A DNA stretch of 61,597 bases from an uncultured Ellagibacter sp. (GCA_934663775.1 CAKUKU010000011.1:1-61597); one strand, 5' to 3'; numbered from the stretch's first letter, positions 1 through 8,654 are shown. Notes: a model not told the origin generated them from the letters alone. Numbers and translations: made by a program.

Positions 1-264
1 GGCATCGCGAGCTCCGTCCTTGCGCTTGTCGGCAAGACCGCCGAGGGGCGCCGCTTCGCTGCAATCGGGGTCATCGTCGTCGCCGTGCTCGCCATCTTCG
101 CCACGCTCGATGCGGGAATCGGGCTTTGCGGGAACACGGCCATGCACTGCCATCAGACGGCCCTCGGGGTCCGCATCGCCTCGGTTGCGGCGGCGATCTG
201 CGCGATCGTTCAGCTCGTCAAAGCCGACCCGAACACCGTCAACATCCCCAAAATGAAGCTCTAA
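1..264 (+). CDS. DUF4418 family membrane protein (3' end only)
   Basis: The reading frame is open from the first base and ends in TAA, giving the last 87 residues; the start lies outside the window. Two hydrophobic helices are visible, around residues 20-40 and 58-72 of the fragment. Between them is the block GNTAMHCHQTA, which matches the conserved Cys/His motif (MxCHxTA) of the DUF4418 family. The protein is followed 18 bp later by an FtsX-type permease and then an ABC ATPase, the usual setting of DUF4418 genes, so it is probably the third membrane component of that transporter. Its biochemical role is unknown. Confidence 0.75.
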   Translation, partial: GIASSVLALVGKTAEGRRFAAIGVIVVAVLAIFATLDAGIGLCGNTAMHCHQTALGVRIASVAAAICAIVQLVKADPNTVNIPKMKL

Positions 265-282
265 TCGAACAACGGAGATCGC

Positions 283-1494
283 ATGAACCACCTAATAGCC
301 CATAGCCTGAAGATGCACAAGATTCAGACGGCATCGATCATCGTGTCGATCGCGCTGTCCGTCATGCTGATGACGACGTTCGGCCTCGTGTACGGCGGCG
401 TGCAGCAGGGCATCGAGACCTCGAAGGCACGCGGCGGCGCCGACGTCATGGCCGTGCCGACCGACGCGATGCAGTACATCGACGAAACGGAGCTGCTCTA
501 CACGGGCGCGCCCGCCCCCGTCTACATGGACGAGGGCATCGTCGACAAGATCGAATCCGTCGAAGGCGACATCAAAGTGTCTCCGCAGTTCTACGGGCAG
601 ACGCTCAACTCCGGATGCTGCTCGACAACCGGCGAGACGCGCCTGATCGGCATCGACCCGAGCACCGACTTCATCGTGAGCGCACTCACGAGCAAAGACG
701 CCATCTCCTCGCTCGACGAGCAAAGCGTCATCGTCGGCTCCGCCGTCGGCGGCGTGACAAACGACTCGCTCACTATCCGCGGCACGAAATATCACGCCGT
801 CGCTACGATGGCGGAAACGGGAACGGGCTTCGACTCGTCCATCGTCGCCAACATCGACGTCGTCCGAAACATCAGCCGCGGCCTCGAGGGATACGAGCAC
901 TACTGGAAAAAGAACGGCGACCCCTCAACGCTCATCTCCTGCGTGATGATTGACATCGTCGACGACGACCCCGCCACGCTCACCGCCGTGAAGGCGCGCA
1001 TCAGCCTTTCTGGCGAGGCAACCCCGCTCGTGCGCTCCGAGGTCGTCGACAAGTCGACGGCGCAGCTGCAGTCCGCGTTCTTCCTCTTGCTCGTCTCGGC
1101 GGCAATCATGGTCGTGATCACCCTGCTCCAGCTGTTCGCGCGCTTCTACTCGAGCGTTTGGGACAGAAAGAAGGAACTCGCGCTCTATCGCGCCGTCGGC
1201 GCAAGCAAAAGCGACCTGCGCAAGCTCATCCTCCTTGAAATCGAGGTGCTCGTGGGCGCGGGCCTCGTGTGCGGCGTCATCCTCGGCTTCGCCGCGCAAA
1301 GCGTGCTCCTCGGCGTCATGCAGGAGGGCCTCGCGTTCCCCTATATGCCGCTTAACGTGGGCTTGAGCATCGCCATCGTCGCAATCATCGTCGTGGCGAT
1401 CGAGCTTGTGAGCCTGCTTTCCATCATCGTTCCGCTGCGTCAAATCGAAAGACTCGACCCCTCCGCAGCGATGCAGCAAGGAGACATCGACTAA
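283..1494 (+). CDS. ABC transporter permease, FtsX/MacB type
   Basis: This 403-residue membrane protein has the FtsX layout: one N-terminal membrane helix (about residues 17-38), a large extracytoplasmic domain (about 40-265), then three C-terminal helices (about 266-290, 322-345 and 360-385). The junction carries the family motif around ELALYRAVGASKSDL. The outer domain has a paired-cysteine stretch, GCCSTTGETRLIG, typical of the subgroup found beside DUF4418 genes. The ATG has the upstream GGAG. The stop overlaps the start of the next gene by one base (TAATG), so the ATPase is translationally coupled. The substrate is not known; the architecture is that of mechanotransmission or macrolide/lipoprotein-type exporters. 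Confidence 0.88.
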   Translation: MNHLIAHSLKMHKIQTASIIVSIALSVMLMTTFGLVYGGVQQGIETSKARGGADVMAVPTDAMQYIDETELLYTGAPAPVYMDEGIVDKIESVEGDIKVSPQFYGQTLNSGCCSTTGETRLIGIDPSTDFIVSALTSKDAISSLDEQSVIVGSAVGGVTNDSLTIRGTKYHAVATMAETGTGFDSSIVANIDVVRNISRGLEGYEHYWKKNGDPSTLISCVMIDIVDDDPATLTAVKARISLSGEATPLVRSEVVDKSTAQLQSAFFLLLVSAAIMVVITLLQLFARFYSSVWDRKKELALYRAVGASKSDLRKLILLEIEVLVGAGLVCGVILGFAAQSVLLGVMQEGLAFPYMPLNVGLSIAIVAIIVVAIELVSLLSIIVPLRQIERLDPSAAMQQGDID

Positions 1495-2162
1495 TGGCGC
1501 TTCTCGAAATCACGCAGGTTTCCAAGTCCTTCGACGGCACCCCCATCATCGAGGACACCTCCATCACCGTGAATCCCGGCGACACCATCGCCCTCACCTC
1601 CCCCTCCGGCTCGGGCAAATCGACCATGCTCGCCATGGCTGGGCTTTTGCTCAAGCCCGACTCGGGATCCATTTGCACCGAAGACGGCACCGACGCGCTC
1701 GGCCTTCCCGACAAGGAAGCATCGAAGCTTCGGCAAAACCTGATTGGGTTCGTCTTCCAGAGCACGCAGCTTGTGGGATCGCTGCGCGCCATCGAGAACG
1801 TCACGGCGCCGGCGAGCTTCGCAAAGGAGAAACTCCCCTTTGACGTGCAGAAACGCGCGTGCGACCTGCTTGAGCGCTTCGGGCTGGCCGACCGCATGTA
1901 CCACTACCCGCACCAGTTGAGCGTCGGGCAGAAGCGACGCGTCGCCGTGGCACGGGCGATGCTTTTGAGCCCCAAGGTCCTCATCGCCGACGAACCCACC
2001 AACGACCTCGATATCGAATCTGCCGAAGAGGTGGAAAACGCGCTGTTCGAATATGCCGAAAAAGGCAACGCGCTTCTCTACGCCACGCATATCCCCAGCT
2101 TGGCAGCTCGCGCAAAAACGACGATGACGCTCCAGGGCAAGACGTTCAAGGTGAAGCGATAA
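1494..2162 (+). CDS. ABC transporter ATP-binding protein (LolD/MacB type)
   Basis: This 222-residue ATPase powers the adjacent FtsX-type permease. Walker A is SPSGSGKST (about residues 38-46), the signature is LSVGQKRRVAVARA and Walker B is VLIADEPTN. The signature has VGQ in place of the usual SGGQ, a variant also found in other transporters. The D-loop follows as DLDIES and a switch histidine is in YATHIPS. The length fits the short LolD/FtsE subfamily. The start overlaps the permease stop, so the DUF4418 gene, the permease and this gene form one operon. The roughly 100 bp that follow separate it from the convergent importer operon. Confidence 0.9.
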   Translation: MALLEITQVSKSFDGTPIIEDTSITVNPGDTIALTSPSGSGKSTMLAMAGLLLKPDSGSICTEDGTDALGLPDKEASKLRQNLIGFVFQSTQLVGSLRAIENVTAPASFAKEKLPFDVQKRACDLLERFGLADRMYHYPHQLSVGQKRRVAVARAMLLSPKVLIADEPTNDLDIESAEEVENALFEYAEKGNALLYATHIPSLAARAKTTMTLQGKTFKVKR

Positions 2163-2262
2163 GGATTCTAACCTTACGCGCCGCCGAAAGCGCACCCACG
2201 CGCGTCTTGCACCCCATGCGCAAGACGCCCCACGCACAAGAAACCCGCTTCCCCAAATAAAA

Positions 2263-2293
2263 GGAGGGTACCGGCTTCATGCCGATACCCTCC
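2263..2293 (-). terminator. Intrinsic terminator of the importer operon
   Basis: A 13-bp inverted repeat with one G-U/T-G mismatch (GGAGGGTACCGGC versus GCCGATACCCTCC) encloses a 5-nt loop. On the minus strand the hairpin is followed by TTTTATTT, so it ends transcription coming from the binding-protein gene at 2315-3466. There is no U-run on the plus side. Confidence 0.8.
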
Positions 2294-2314
2294 TCGCGTT
2301 CGCTATGCGAAGCC

Positions 2315-3466
2315 CTAGGCGTTCTTCACGTCCTCAGGGTTGGTGCCGAACGCGTCGCCGCGCGTCTTCACCTGCTCGCTCAGCTTCTTGGCCGCCGTCG
2401 CCTTTCCGACGTCGCCATGCCACTCGGCGATGCCGTCGGTAAGCTCCTGCAGGTACTCCTTGGCCTTCGCCTCGTCGGTGGGGCAATCGGTCAGGAAGCC
2501 GGCAACGCGAAGCTCGTCCCAACGCTCGTAGATCGAAGCCTTGAAGTCCTCCTCGTTGCCATGGCCATAGAGATAGTTGTTCGCGAGGCCCTTCTCGATG
2601 TTGGGGTACTTGCCAACCGTGTAGCCCTTCTCGATGGCCATCTCGACCGCCGCGTTCACGTCCTTGCGCAGGATGTCGTCGGCGTCGGCGAACGCCTTGG
2701 CCAGACGGTCGCCCGCCTCGGGGTGCTTCTCGAGCGTATGGCTGTTGCAGCAGACGAAGCAGCAGTAGTAGTCGGAGAGCTCCTGGGCGGAGATGAAGAA
2801 GAACTTAGCGCCCTCAGTGTCCTTCACCTGCGGGTAGAGCGTCGAATCGATGCCGATGATGGCGTCGACCTCGTGGTCCTTCAGCGCCTGGAGCAGAAGC
2901 GAGCCGTCGTAGACCGTCCAGTTGATGTCCTCGGAGCCCTTGCCGCCCGTGGCGCGTGAGTAAAGCGCGTTCGACTCGACGTAGGACGGGCCGCTCATGC
3001 CCGTGCAGCCAACCTTCTTGCCCTTCAGGTCGGCGGCGCTATCGATGCCGTTCCCCTCGAGCGTGATGCCCGACCAGCAGCCGGTGTGCATCGTGTCGAT
3101 CAGCTTCGCGTTCGCGCCCTGCAGCCAGGACAGGAAGAAGCCCGGCGTCCACAGGAAGAAGTCGATCTCGTCGTTGGCGAGAAGCTCGGAGGTGTCGGCC
3201 GTGATGGTGACGACATTCGGCTCGATGCCGTTGTCCTGGAAGCAGTTGTTCTCGATTGCGACGTAAACGGCGAGCTCGCAGCAGTTACCGCCCCAGTAAC
3301 CGATGGTCATGGGGATCTTGTCGCTCGAGGAATCGCCCTTCTTGGAGTCGTCGGTCTTCGCGCTCGTGTCATTCGAGCCGCAGCCGGCCATCGCCGCACC
3401 GGCGGCAACGACGGCGCTTGCAGCGGCCGCGCCCTTCACGAAAGAACGCCTTGTCAGTTTTTCCAT
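2315..3466 (-). CDS. Tat-exported, cysteine-rich substrate-binding lipoprotein (NitT/TauT-like ABC importer)
   Basis: The 383-residue protein starts at the ATG with AGGAAGG eight bases upstream. Its N-terminus has a twin-arginine motif (TRRSFVK, residues 5-11), an alanine-rich helix and a lipobox AMAGC with Cys29, so it should be exported folded and lipid-anchored. The mature part resembles NitT/TauT/SsuA periplasmic receptors (IGYWGG near the start, LKGKKVGCTG, and a DAIIGIDSTLYPQ region). Unusually it has about ten more cysteines, including Cys62-Cys63 at the usual ligand-pocket strand, NNC75, and a YYCCFVCCNSH block. Secreted receptors of this family seldom have so many cysteines. Tat export would let a metal or metalloid be bound before export, but the ligand is unknown. 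It is the last gene of a four-gene importer operon. Confidence 0.82.
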   Translation of the reverse strand: MEKLTRRSFVKGAAAASAVVAAGAAMAGCGSNDTSAKTDDSKKGDSSSDKIPMTIGYWGGNCCELAVYVAIENNCFQDNGIEPNVVTITADTSELLANDEIDFFLWTPGFFLSWLQGANAKLIDTMHTGCWSGITLEGNGIDSAADLKGKKVGCTGMSGPSYVESNALYSRATGGKGSEDINWTVYDGSLLLQALKDHEVDAIIGIDSTLYPQVKDTEGAKFFFISAQELSDYYCCFVCCNSHTLEKHPEAGDRLAKAFADADDILRKDVNAAVEMAIEKGYTVGKYPNIEKGLANNYLYGHGNEEDFKASIYERWDELRVAGFLTDCPTDEAKAKEYLQELTDGIAEWHGDVGKATAAKKLSEQVKTRGDAFGTNPEDVKNA

Positions 3467-3508
3467 TCGCATTCCTTCCCTTCCTTGTATCATTAAAACC
3501 TTATGTCC

Positions 3509-3526
3509 ACAGCCGTTATTGGCTGT
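3509..3526 (-). other. Hairpin between permease and binding-protein genes
   Basis: A perfect 6-bp inverted repeat, ACAGCC/GGCTGT, with a 6-nt loop lies in the 73-bp gap between the permease stop and the binding-protein start. There is no U-run, so it is more likely an mRNA-processing or stabilising hairpin that raises receptor expression than a terminator. Confidence 0.4.
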
Positions 3527-3539
3527 AGATACCTGCCTT

Positions 3540-4583
3540 CTACCAGCGCGCGAGTCCCTTCTGCCAACGCAAAAGCCAGTTCCTAAACGCGAACATGAGC
3601 GCGGTGAGCGTCGAGAAGATGACGATCATCACGCCGATAATCGCGAACACCTCACCGTAGTTGGCCATGACGCGGGTGTACTGGATTCGGAACATCAACC
3701 CGGAATTAACACCGCACAGCTCGGTTGCCGCCATGGCGCCGAACGAATGCGACAACGCCATGAACAGGGCGTTTGCAATAGCAGGAATGGAATTCGGCAG
3801 CATGACGTGAATCACCACGTACATCTTCGAGGCGCCGAGCGTTTCCGCTCGCTCGATAAGCCCGCGATCGATGGTCTTGATGGCGCTCGAGATCATGAGC
3901 GTGAGCGGGAACCACGACGCGAGCACGACCGCAGCGAGTGCGGCGATGTTGCTCGAGTGGAACGTCACAAAGAAGATGGGCATCCAGATGAGCGCGGGAA
4001 CCGGGCCGACGACCTTCAAAAGCGGGTTCACCCAGTAGTCGACCAGCCGCACGCAGCCGCATGCGACGCCCGAGACAAAGCCGAGCGTGATGCCGATGGC
4101 GAGGCCGGAGAACAGCGTGGTCATCGACGACGCCGCATCGCCCATGATGACGTCGATGTTCACGATAAGTTCGTGCATGATCTTGTCGGGCGAGGGGATG
4201 AAGGGCAGCTTCAAAATTCCCGTGCGGAGCGTCAGATAATCTTGCAGCGTGAAGAGCAGGAAGACGGCGCAGACGAACCACGAGACATGCGACACCTTCT
4301 CGCGCACCGGCCGCACGAACAGCGAGACCAGATACAGCACGGCATAGACAATCGCGCAGACGGCGAGCGTCGGCAGCCAGGTTTCCGCGTGGTACTGCAC
4401 CTTCATCGGATGCACCTGCGGGAGCAGGGAAAACTCCAGCGCCGAAATCGCCATGCCCAAAAACGGGACAAGCATCGTCAACGCGTCTTTTAAGGATGCG
4501 CGGCAGATGAGGGGCTTTTTCTTCTTGATGAAAAGCCGTTCCTCTTCCTTGCGCTGCTCTTCTTTCAAATCAACGTTCGCCAT
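3540..4583 (-). CDS. ABC transporter permease, NitT/TauT/SsuC type (second copy)
   Basis: This 347-residue inner-membrane permease has the binding-protein-dependent transport fold. The EAA-type coupling motif is visible near the C-terminal third (RAETLGASKMYVVIHVMLPNS). It is longer than the usual 250-270 residues because of an extra N-terminal region of about 90 residues with two or three added hydrophobic helices before the core. The chosen ATG lies 7 nt after an AGGTG; a GTG nine bases further upstream is possible. The gene begins 9 bp after the ATPase stop. It is partner to the homologous permease at 5372-6394, so the membrane channel is probably a heterodimer. Confidence 0.88.
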   Translation of the reverse strand: MANVDLKEEQRKEEERLFIKKKKPLICRASLKDALTMLVPFLGMAISALEFSLLPQVHPMKVQYHAETWLPTLAVCAIVYAVLYLVSLFVRPVREKVSHVSWFVCAVFLLFTLQDYLTLRTGILKLPFIPSPDKIMHELIVNIDVIMGDAASSMTTLFSGLAIGITLGFVSGVACGCVRLVDYWVNPLLKVVGPVPALIWMPIFFVTFHSSNIAALAAVVLASWFPLTLMISSAIKTIDRGLIERAETLGASKMYVVIHVMLPNSIPAIANALFMALSHSFGAMAATELCGVNSGLMFRIQYTRVMANYGEVFAIIGVMIVIFSTLTALMFAFRNWLLRWQKGLARW

Positions 4584-4592
4584 ACGGTGCAC

Positions 4593-5378
4593 CTAGTCGA
4601 ACTGGAGCATGTCCATGACCGCATGGCGGTACTCGATGAACTGCGGGGAGATGCGATCGCGTGGGTGGGGCATGTCGACCACGATCTCGCCGATGTTCGT
4701 GCCCGGGCGCGGACTGAGCACCACGATGCGGTCGGCCATGTAGACGGCCTCCTCGATGTCGTGCGTCACCATGAGGATGATCGGCTTGAAACGGTCGCGC
4801 ATCTTTAGGATCTCGTCCTGGATGACCGCGCGGGTGAACGCGTCAAGTGCGGAAAGCGGCTCATCGAGAAGGATGATGCCCGGGTCCTGCACGAGCGTTT
4901 GAGCGATCGCGACGCGCGCCGCCATGCCGCCCGAAATCTGGTGCGGGTAGGATTTCTCGAATCCCGAAAGGCCCATGAGGTCGATCATTTCCTGAACGCG
5001 ATGCCTCTGCTGCTTGTAGACGCCGCGCGCCTTCAGGCCGAAGGCGATGTTCTTCTCGACGGTAAGCCAGGGGTAGAGGTTCGTCTCCTGGAACACGAAG
5101 CCGCGGTTGTACGAGGGCCCCTTGATGGGCTCGCCGCCGTACTCGATGGTACCGCCCTGCGCTTTGTCCAGGCCGGCGACAAGGCGCAGAAACGTCGACT
5201 TGCCGCAGCCGGAGGGCCCGATGAGCGCGACGATCTCGCCGTGCTCCGCCTCGAGGTCGAAGTCATGAAGGGCGGTGAGCTCGCCCTTGTCGGCGTCGTC
5301 GAACACGCGCAGCACGTCTTTCGCGACGAGGCGCTTGTCGGCCTCGCGAACAGCGGTCGATTCCTTAGCGTCTACCAC
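4593..5378 (-). CDS. ABC transporter ATP-binding protein, NitT/TauT/SsuB type
   Basis: This 261-residue ATPase energises the importer. Walker A is GPSGCGKST, the Q-loop region is FVFQETNLYPWL, the signature is ISGGMAARVAIAQTL (a variant of LSGGQ) and Walker B is IILLDEPLSALD, followed by the switch VTHDIEEA. The start is a GTG seven bases inside the end of the upstream permease gene, with AGGAGG at a good distance, so the two genes are translationally coupled. Size and motifs match SsuB/TauB proteins. The order permease-ATPase-permease-receptor makes a full importer. Confidence 0.9.
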   Translation of the reverse strand: MVDAKESTAVREADKRLVAKDVLRVFDDADKGELTALHDFDLEAEHGEIVALIGPSGCGKSTFLRLVAGLDKAQGGTIEYGGEPIKGPSYNRGFVFQETNLYPWLTVEKNIAFGLKARGVYKQQRHRVQEMIDLMGLSGFEKSYPHQISGGMAARVAIAQTLVQDPGIILLDEPLSALDAFTRAVIQDEILKMRDRFKPIILMVTHDIEEAVYMADRIVVLSPRPGTNIGEIVVDMPHPRDRISPQFIEYRHAVMDMLQFD

Positions 5379-6394
5379 TGGACAACCTCCTTTGACCAGC
5401 TCATGGTGTGACGCTGGATAACGAACAGAATGGTGATGAGGACGAAGGCCATCGCGATGAAGATGATCGCGATGGTGTAGATGATGTCGTAGGCCATGTA
5501 GCTCTGCGCCCACGAGATGCGCCAGCCAAGGCCGCCGCTCACGCCCATGACCTCGGCGGTAACAAGCGAGGTAAGCGAGAAACAGAATGCCATGAACAGG
5601 CCCGTGAAGATGCTCGGCGCAGCGGCGGGATAGACCACATGGCGGATGATGTACCAGTTCGAAGCCCCGAGCGTCTGCGCGCGCTCGATGCTCGCGCGGC
5701 TGACCGAGCGAATGCCGCCGGCCAGGTTCACCGAAAGCGGGAACCATGTGGTCGATGCGATGACGATGAGCGCCGCGAAGTGGTTGGAAGGCGCTAAAAC
5801 GAGGGAGATCGTCACCCAGGCAACGCCCGGAACAGGGCCGATAATCTTGATGATGGGATTGAGCCAGTAGTTAGCATGCTTGCTGTACCCCATAGCCGAG
5901 CCCCAAAGAAATCCCAGGACGCCGCCCATGAAGACGCCCTCGAGATAGAGCGTCACGGAGTTGTACAGATCGCCCGCAATCCTGCCGTAATGCTCGAAAC
6001 AGTACGCAAGCATGCTTTCGAACGACGGGAAATACGGCAGCTCGAGGACACCCGACTTCAACGTGCACAGGTTGTAGATGCCCGTCGCCAGGTAGACGAA
6101 GATGATAAGACCCCACCATTTCAGAAAATGGCGGCGCGCATATTCGAACCAGACGCTCGCGACGATAAGCGCGGCGTACACCACGATCGACGCGCGAATG
6201 AAGATGGGATAGTAGACGGTCGTCTCGTCTGCGGGATACACGTCCTGTGCGGCGCCGTTCACGATCATCATGAGGACCATCGCGATGAGAGGGCAGATGA
6301 GCTTCGCTATCTCTTTCGGTTTCGCAAGCGAGAACTTGCCGAAAAACCACTCGGAGAAGCTCCTGTTGCTTTCTTTTGCCGCGTCGCGCGCCAT
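5372..6394 (-). CDS. ABC transporter permease, NitT/TauT/SsuC type (first copy)
   Basis: This 340-residue membrane protein opens the importer operon. The core permease domain is in the C-terminal two thirds, with a coupling motif around RAQTLGASNWYIIRHVVYPAA. As in its paralogue downstream, about 90 N-terminal residues with extra hydrophobic helices precede the core, an extension that seems specific to this pair. The ATG has AGGAAAGG upstream. It is transcribed from a compact AT-rich promoter region at about 6440-6481. Two unequal permeases with one ATPase and one Tat-exported receptor imply a dedicated importer rather than a generic sulfonate system. Confidence 0.88.
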   Translation of the reverse strand: MARDAAKESNRSFSEWFFGKFSLAKPKEIAKLICPLIAMVLMMIVNGAAQDVYPADETTVYYPIFIRASIVVYAALIVASVWFEYARRHFLKWWGLIIFVYLATGIYNLCTLKSGVLELPYFPSFESMLAYCFEHYGRIAGDLYNSVTLYLEGVFMGGVLGFLWGSAMGYSKHANYWLNPIIKIIGPVPGVAWVTISLVLAPSNHFAALIVIASTTWFPLSVNLAGGIRSVSRASIERAQTLGASNWYIIRHVVYPAAAPSIFTGLFMAFCFSLTSLVTAEVMGVSGGLGWRISWAQSYMAYDIIYTIAIIFIAMAFVLITILFVIQRHTMSWSKEVVQW

Positions 6395-6439
6395 GGATTC
6401 CTTTCCTCGTCATGTTGGTTCACAAAATAACTACGGTAG

Positions 6440-6481
6440 TTTATCTCACATAGTTGAGAATGTCCAATAGTTGATATTGGA
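6440..6481 (-). promoter_or_regulatory. Promoter with overlapping palindromes for the importer operon
   Basis: On the minus strand TTGGAC (6462-6467) and GATAAA (6440-6445) are spaced by 16 nt. A perfect 7-bp inverted repeat, TCCAATA-n5-TATTGGA (6463-6481), covers the -35 box, and a second one, TCTCA-n6-TGAGA (6444-6459), sits between the boxes. This is the layout of a repressor operator. It lies about 45-85 bp upstream of the first permease gene. Confidence 0.5.
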
Positions 6482-6538
6482 ATATATTTGAGATGATGGC
6501 GAACGGCGGCGGACGGCTCCTACGGTCGACCACAGCTG

Positions 6539-7558
6539 CTAGGAGCGCGAAATCATGTCGAGAAGCGCCTCGTCGGAGGGATTCTCGAAGCTATCGAGCC
6601 TCTTTCTCAGATCGCGAAGGGTGCGGCGCTCCGAGGAGAGCGATTCGGAGAGCTGCTTTCGACGGGCGCGCTCCAGCACGCCGGTCCCTTCGATCTCGCG
6701 CGCGATTCGCCCTGCCTTCTCCTGCGACTTCTCGACATCGCCTTGAAGGGACTCTATTTCGTTCACGTGGGCATGGAGATAAGCCCTGACCTGGTCGGGT
6801 CGATCCTGAGAGCGCAGAAACCCGCGGGAGGCGGCAACCCCGCGCGGGAAGGCGTCGGGAAAGCGGGAAACGAGCGCGTCGGCACCCTCAATCGAACGTA
6901 TGCCCATGCACCCCGAGAAAATGTCGTGTCCCAACGATTCCGCCGACTCGGGGATGCGCGCCTCAGCGAGCGCACGACAATTGCGAAACGCCTCGGCGCC
7001 GATCGCGCGGACCGTCGCCGGCAACATCGCCCGGGAAAGCGAGCCGCATCCCGCGAACGCCTCGGCGCCGAGCGACTCCAAGCGGGAAAACGCCGGCATC
7101 TCGCGCAAGCTGCCGCATCCGGAAAACGCGCTCGCCCCCACCTCGTAGACCTCATCACCCCCGTGCACGACTTCCAAGGAGGCGCATCGGGAAAACGTCG
7201 AGGGCGAAACCGCCATGAGCGCGCGCGGAAGCGCTACCTCGCGAAGGGAGGCGCACCCCGAAAAGGCACGTTCGCCGATTTCGAACACGGACTCGGGCAC
7301 AGCGATCTTGCGCAGCCCCGTGCAGTCCCGAAAGGCGGCCTTCCCGATCGACTCGAGCGTTCGCGGCAGCTCGATCGACTCGACTTCCCCATGGCCGCGA
7401 AATGCCTCGGGAAGAATCTGGGTCGTCCCATCGGGCACGACGACGTGCGCCGCATCGCGAGAATAGTAGCGTTCGAGCGTGAGGGAAAACCCGCAGCGCC
7501 CCTCATCTTCTAGGGGTGCGGGCACCGCGGGTTCGAATATATCGGCAAAAGGGTTCAT
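6539..7558 (-). CDS. BspA-type leucine-rich-repeat protein with C-terminal coiled coil
   Basis: The 339-residue protein has no signal peptide, so it is probably cytoplasmic. From about residue 55 it carries eight consecutive 23-residue units of the pattern AFxxCxxLxxIxLPxxLxxIGxx, the TpLRR/BspA repeat that forms a curved binding surface. The last 90 residues are highly charged and helical (EIESLQGDVEKSQEKAGR and onwards), consistent with a coiled coil. The start is the ATG 13 bp after the stop of the radical SAM gene at 7572-8585, so it sits at the end of that operon. Intracellular repeat proteins of this kind are usually protein-binding scaffolds; the partner is unknown. Confidence 0.8.
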   Translation of the reverse strand: MNPFADIFEPAVPAPLEDEGRCGFSLTLERYYSRDAAHVVVPDGTTQILPEAFRGHGEVESIELPRTLESIGKAAFRDCTGLRKIAVPESVFEIGERAFSGCASLREVALPRALMAVSPSTFSRCASLEVVHGGDEVYEVGASAFSGCGSLREMPAFSRLESLGAEAFAGCGSLSRAMLPATVRAIGAEAFRNCRALAEARIPESAESLGHDIFSGCMGIRSIEGADALVSRFPDAFPRGVAASRGFLRSQDRPDQVRAYLHAHVNEIESLQGDVEKSQEKAGRIAREIEGTGVLERARRKQLSESLSSERRTLRDLRKRLDSFENPSDEALLDMISRS

Positions 7559-7571
7559 CGAGTTCGAAATC

Positions 7572-8585
7572 CTAGAGCATCCAGCCCTTCGAGGGACCGT
7601 CGACGATTTCCCAACCAGACGCCAAAAACATTTTGCGCTGCTGTGCGAAGCTTGCACCGCGCCCGCCGTGCTCGGTGCGCTCGACGGTGTCACGCGGGTT
7701 CGTCCCCACTTCCGCCCAGGCGAGGTTCGCACCCGACGCCGCCGTCATCACCGTGTTCGCCGAGCAGTTGAGGCGCGGCTCGATTCCACTTGCCAAACGG
7801 TAGATTGCCACCATGTTCGCGTTCGAAACGTCCGTGCGCATGCCCAGGTCGTAGAGCTGCGTGCCGGGAACGGCAACGCGCTTGCCCACGCCCGCCGACA
7901 CGGGGTGCGTGCCGATGCAGCGGAAGGTCGCCTCGGTGATTTCCTCGGGCGTGTGCTCGGGGCCAACGGGTTCCACGCAGGTAGAGAGGCTCATGCCCGC
8001 CGCAGCCAGATTCGCGAACGTCTCCATGCGCGTCTCAACAGGGATTTCGGTATCGATGCCCTCGCGCATGCGAACGGCATGGTACGCACCGTTCGCGCCC
8101 GCCGCCTTGAGCGCCGTCGTGCGCTCGAGCGTCATGTCGTCGGTGTTCACCAGAAGCGGCATGTCGTCGCCGATTACCTCGCGCACGCTTCCCACCATGT
8201 CGACGAGTTTCTCGAAGCTGTAGCTCGCCGTGGTGAGCAAGAGCATGAGGTTCGCGCCGTCCTCCTTATAGATTTTGGCATACTCGAGCACGTCCTTTTT
8301 GTCGAGCTCGAACTTGCCCTTGCGCGAGGAATTGCACGACGCAAACGAGCAGAACTTGCAGTTCTTCGGGCAGATGGTGGAGTTGAGCCCGATCTGCGCG
8401 TGGATTTCGGCCTTGCCGTCGGCAGCGCGAAGGGAAAGCTCCTGGCCAGCCCAGCGGATATAGGCCGCTTCCTTCGAAGTTTCCTGCACCTGGTAGAGCT
8501 TGAGCGTTTCCGCCTCGGTGAGCCCCTTGCCCAAAAGGCCCCGCTCCACAATGTCGTAGATTTCCTCGTCGAATACCTGAGTCAT
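7572..8585 (-). CDS. Radical SAM enzyme, BioB/HydE/PylB-like (paralogue A)
   Basis: This 337-residue protein should bind a 4Fe-4S cluster and cleave S-adenosylmethionine. The cluster motif is CPKNCKFC (Cys72, Cys76, Cys79), in the CxxxCxxC spacing. It is followed by strands of a TIM barrel, and near the end by GANLAWAEVGTNPRD, a motif shared with the other paralogues here. The length and layout resemble biotin synthase and its relatives, but no BioB-specific 2Fe-2S ligand set can be confirmed by eye and no other biotin genes are present. The ATG has AAGGAGAGGG upstream. It is the second gene of an operon with paralogue B and the repeat protein. The substrate is unknown. Confidence 0.85.
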   Translation of the reverse strand: MTQVFDEEIYDIVERGLLGKGLTEAETLKLYQVQETSKEAAYIRWAGQELSLRAADGKAEIHAQIGLNSTICPKNCKFCSFASCNSSRKGKFELDKKDVLEYAKIYKEDGANLMLLLTTASYSFEKLVDMVGSVREVIGDDMPLLVNTDDMTLERTTALKAAGANGAYHAVRMREGIDTEIPVETRMETFANLAAAGMSLSTCVEPVGPEHTPEEITEATFRCIGTHPVSAGVGKRVAVPGTQLYDLGMRTDVSNANMVAIYRLASGIEPRLNCSANTVMTAASGANLAWAEVGTNPRDTVERTEHGGRGASFAQQRKMFLASGWEIVDGPSKGWML

Positions 8586-8654
8586 TTTCGTCCCTCTCCT
8601 TCTTGCGCGACCCGAGAGGGCCGCGGCGCCCAAAAGGGCGATCTCTGTGTTTCC

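Noticed and set aside
5378..5747. A longer N-terminus for the importer ATPase
   Set aside because: The upstream extension is an out-of-frame reading of the permease gene; the GTG at 5378 has AGGAGG and directly precedes the conserved ATPase sequence.
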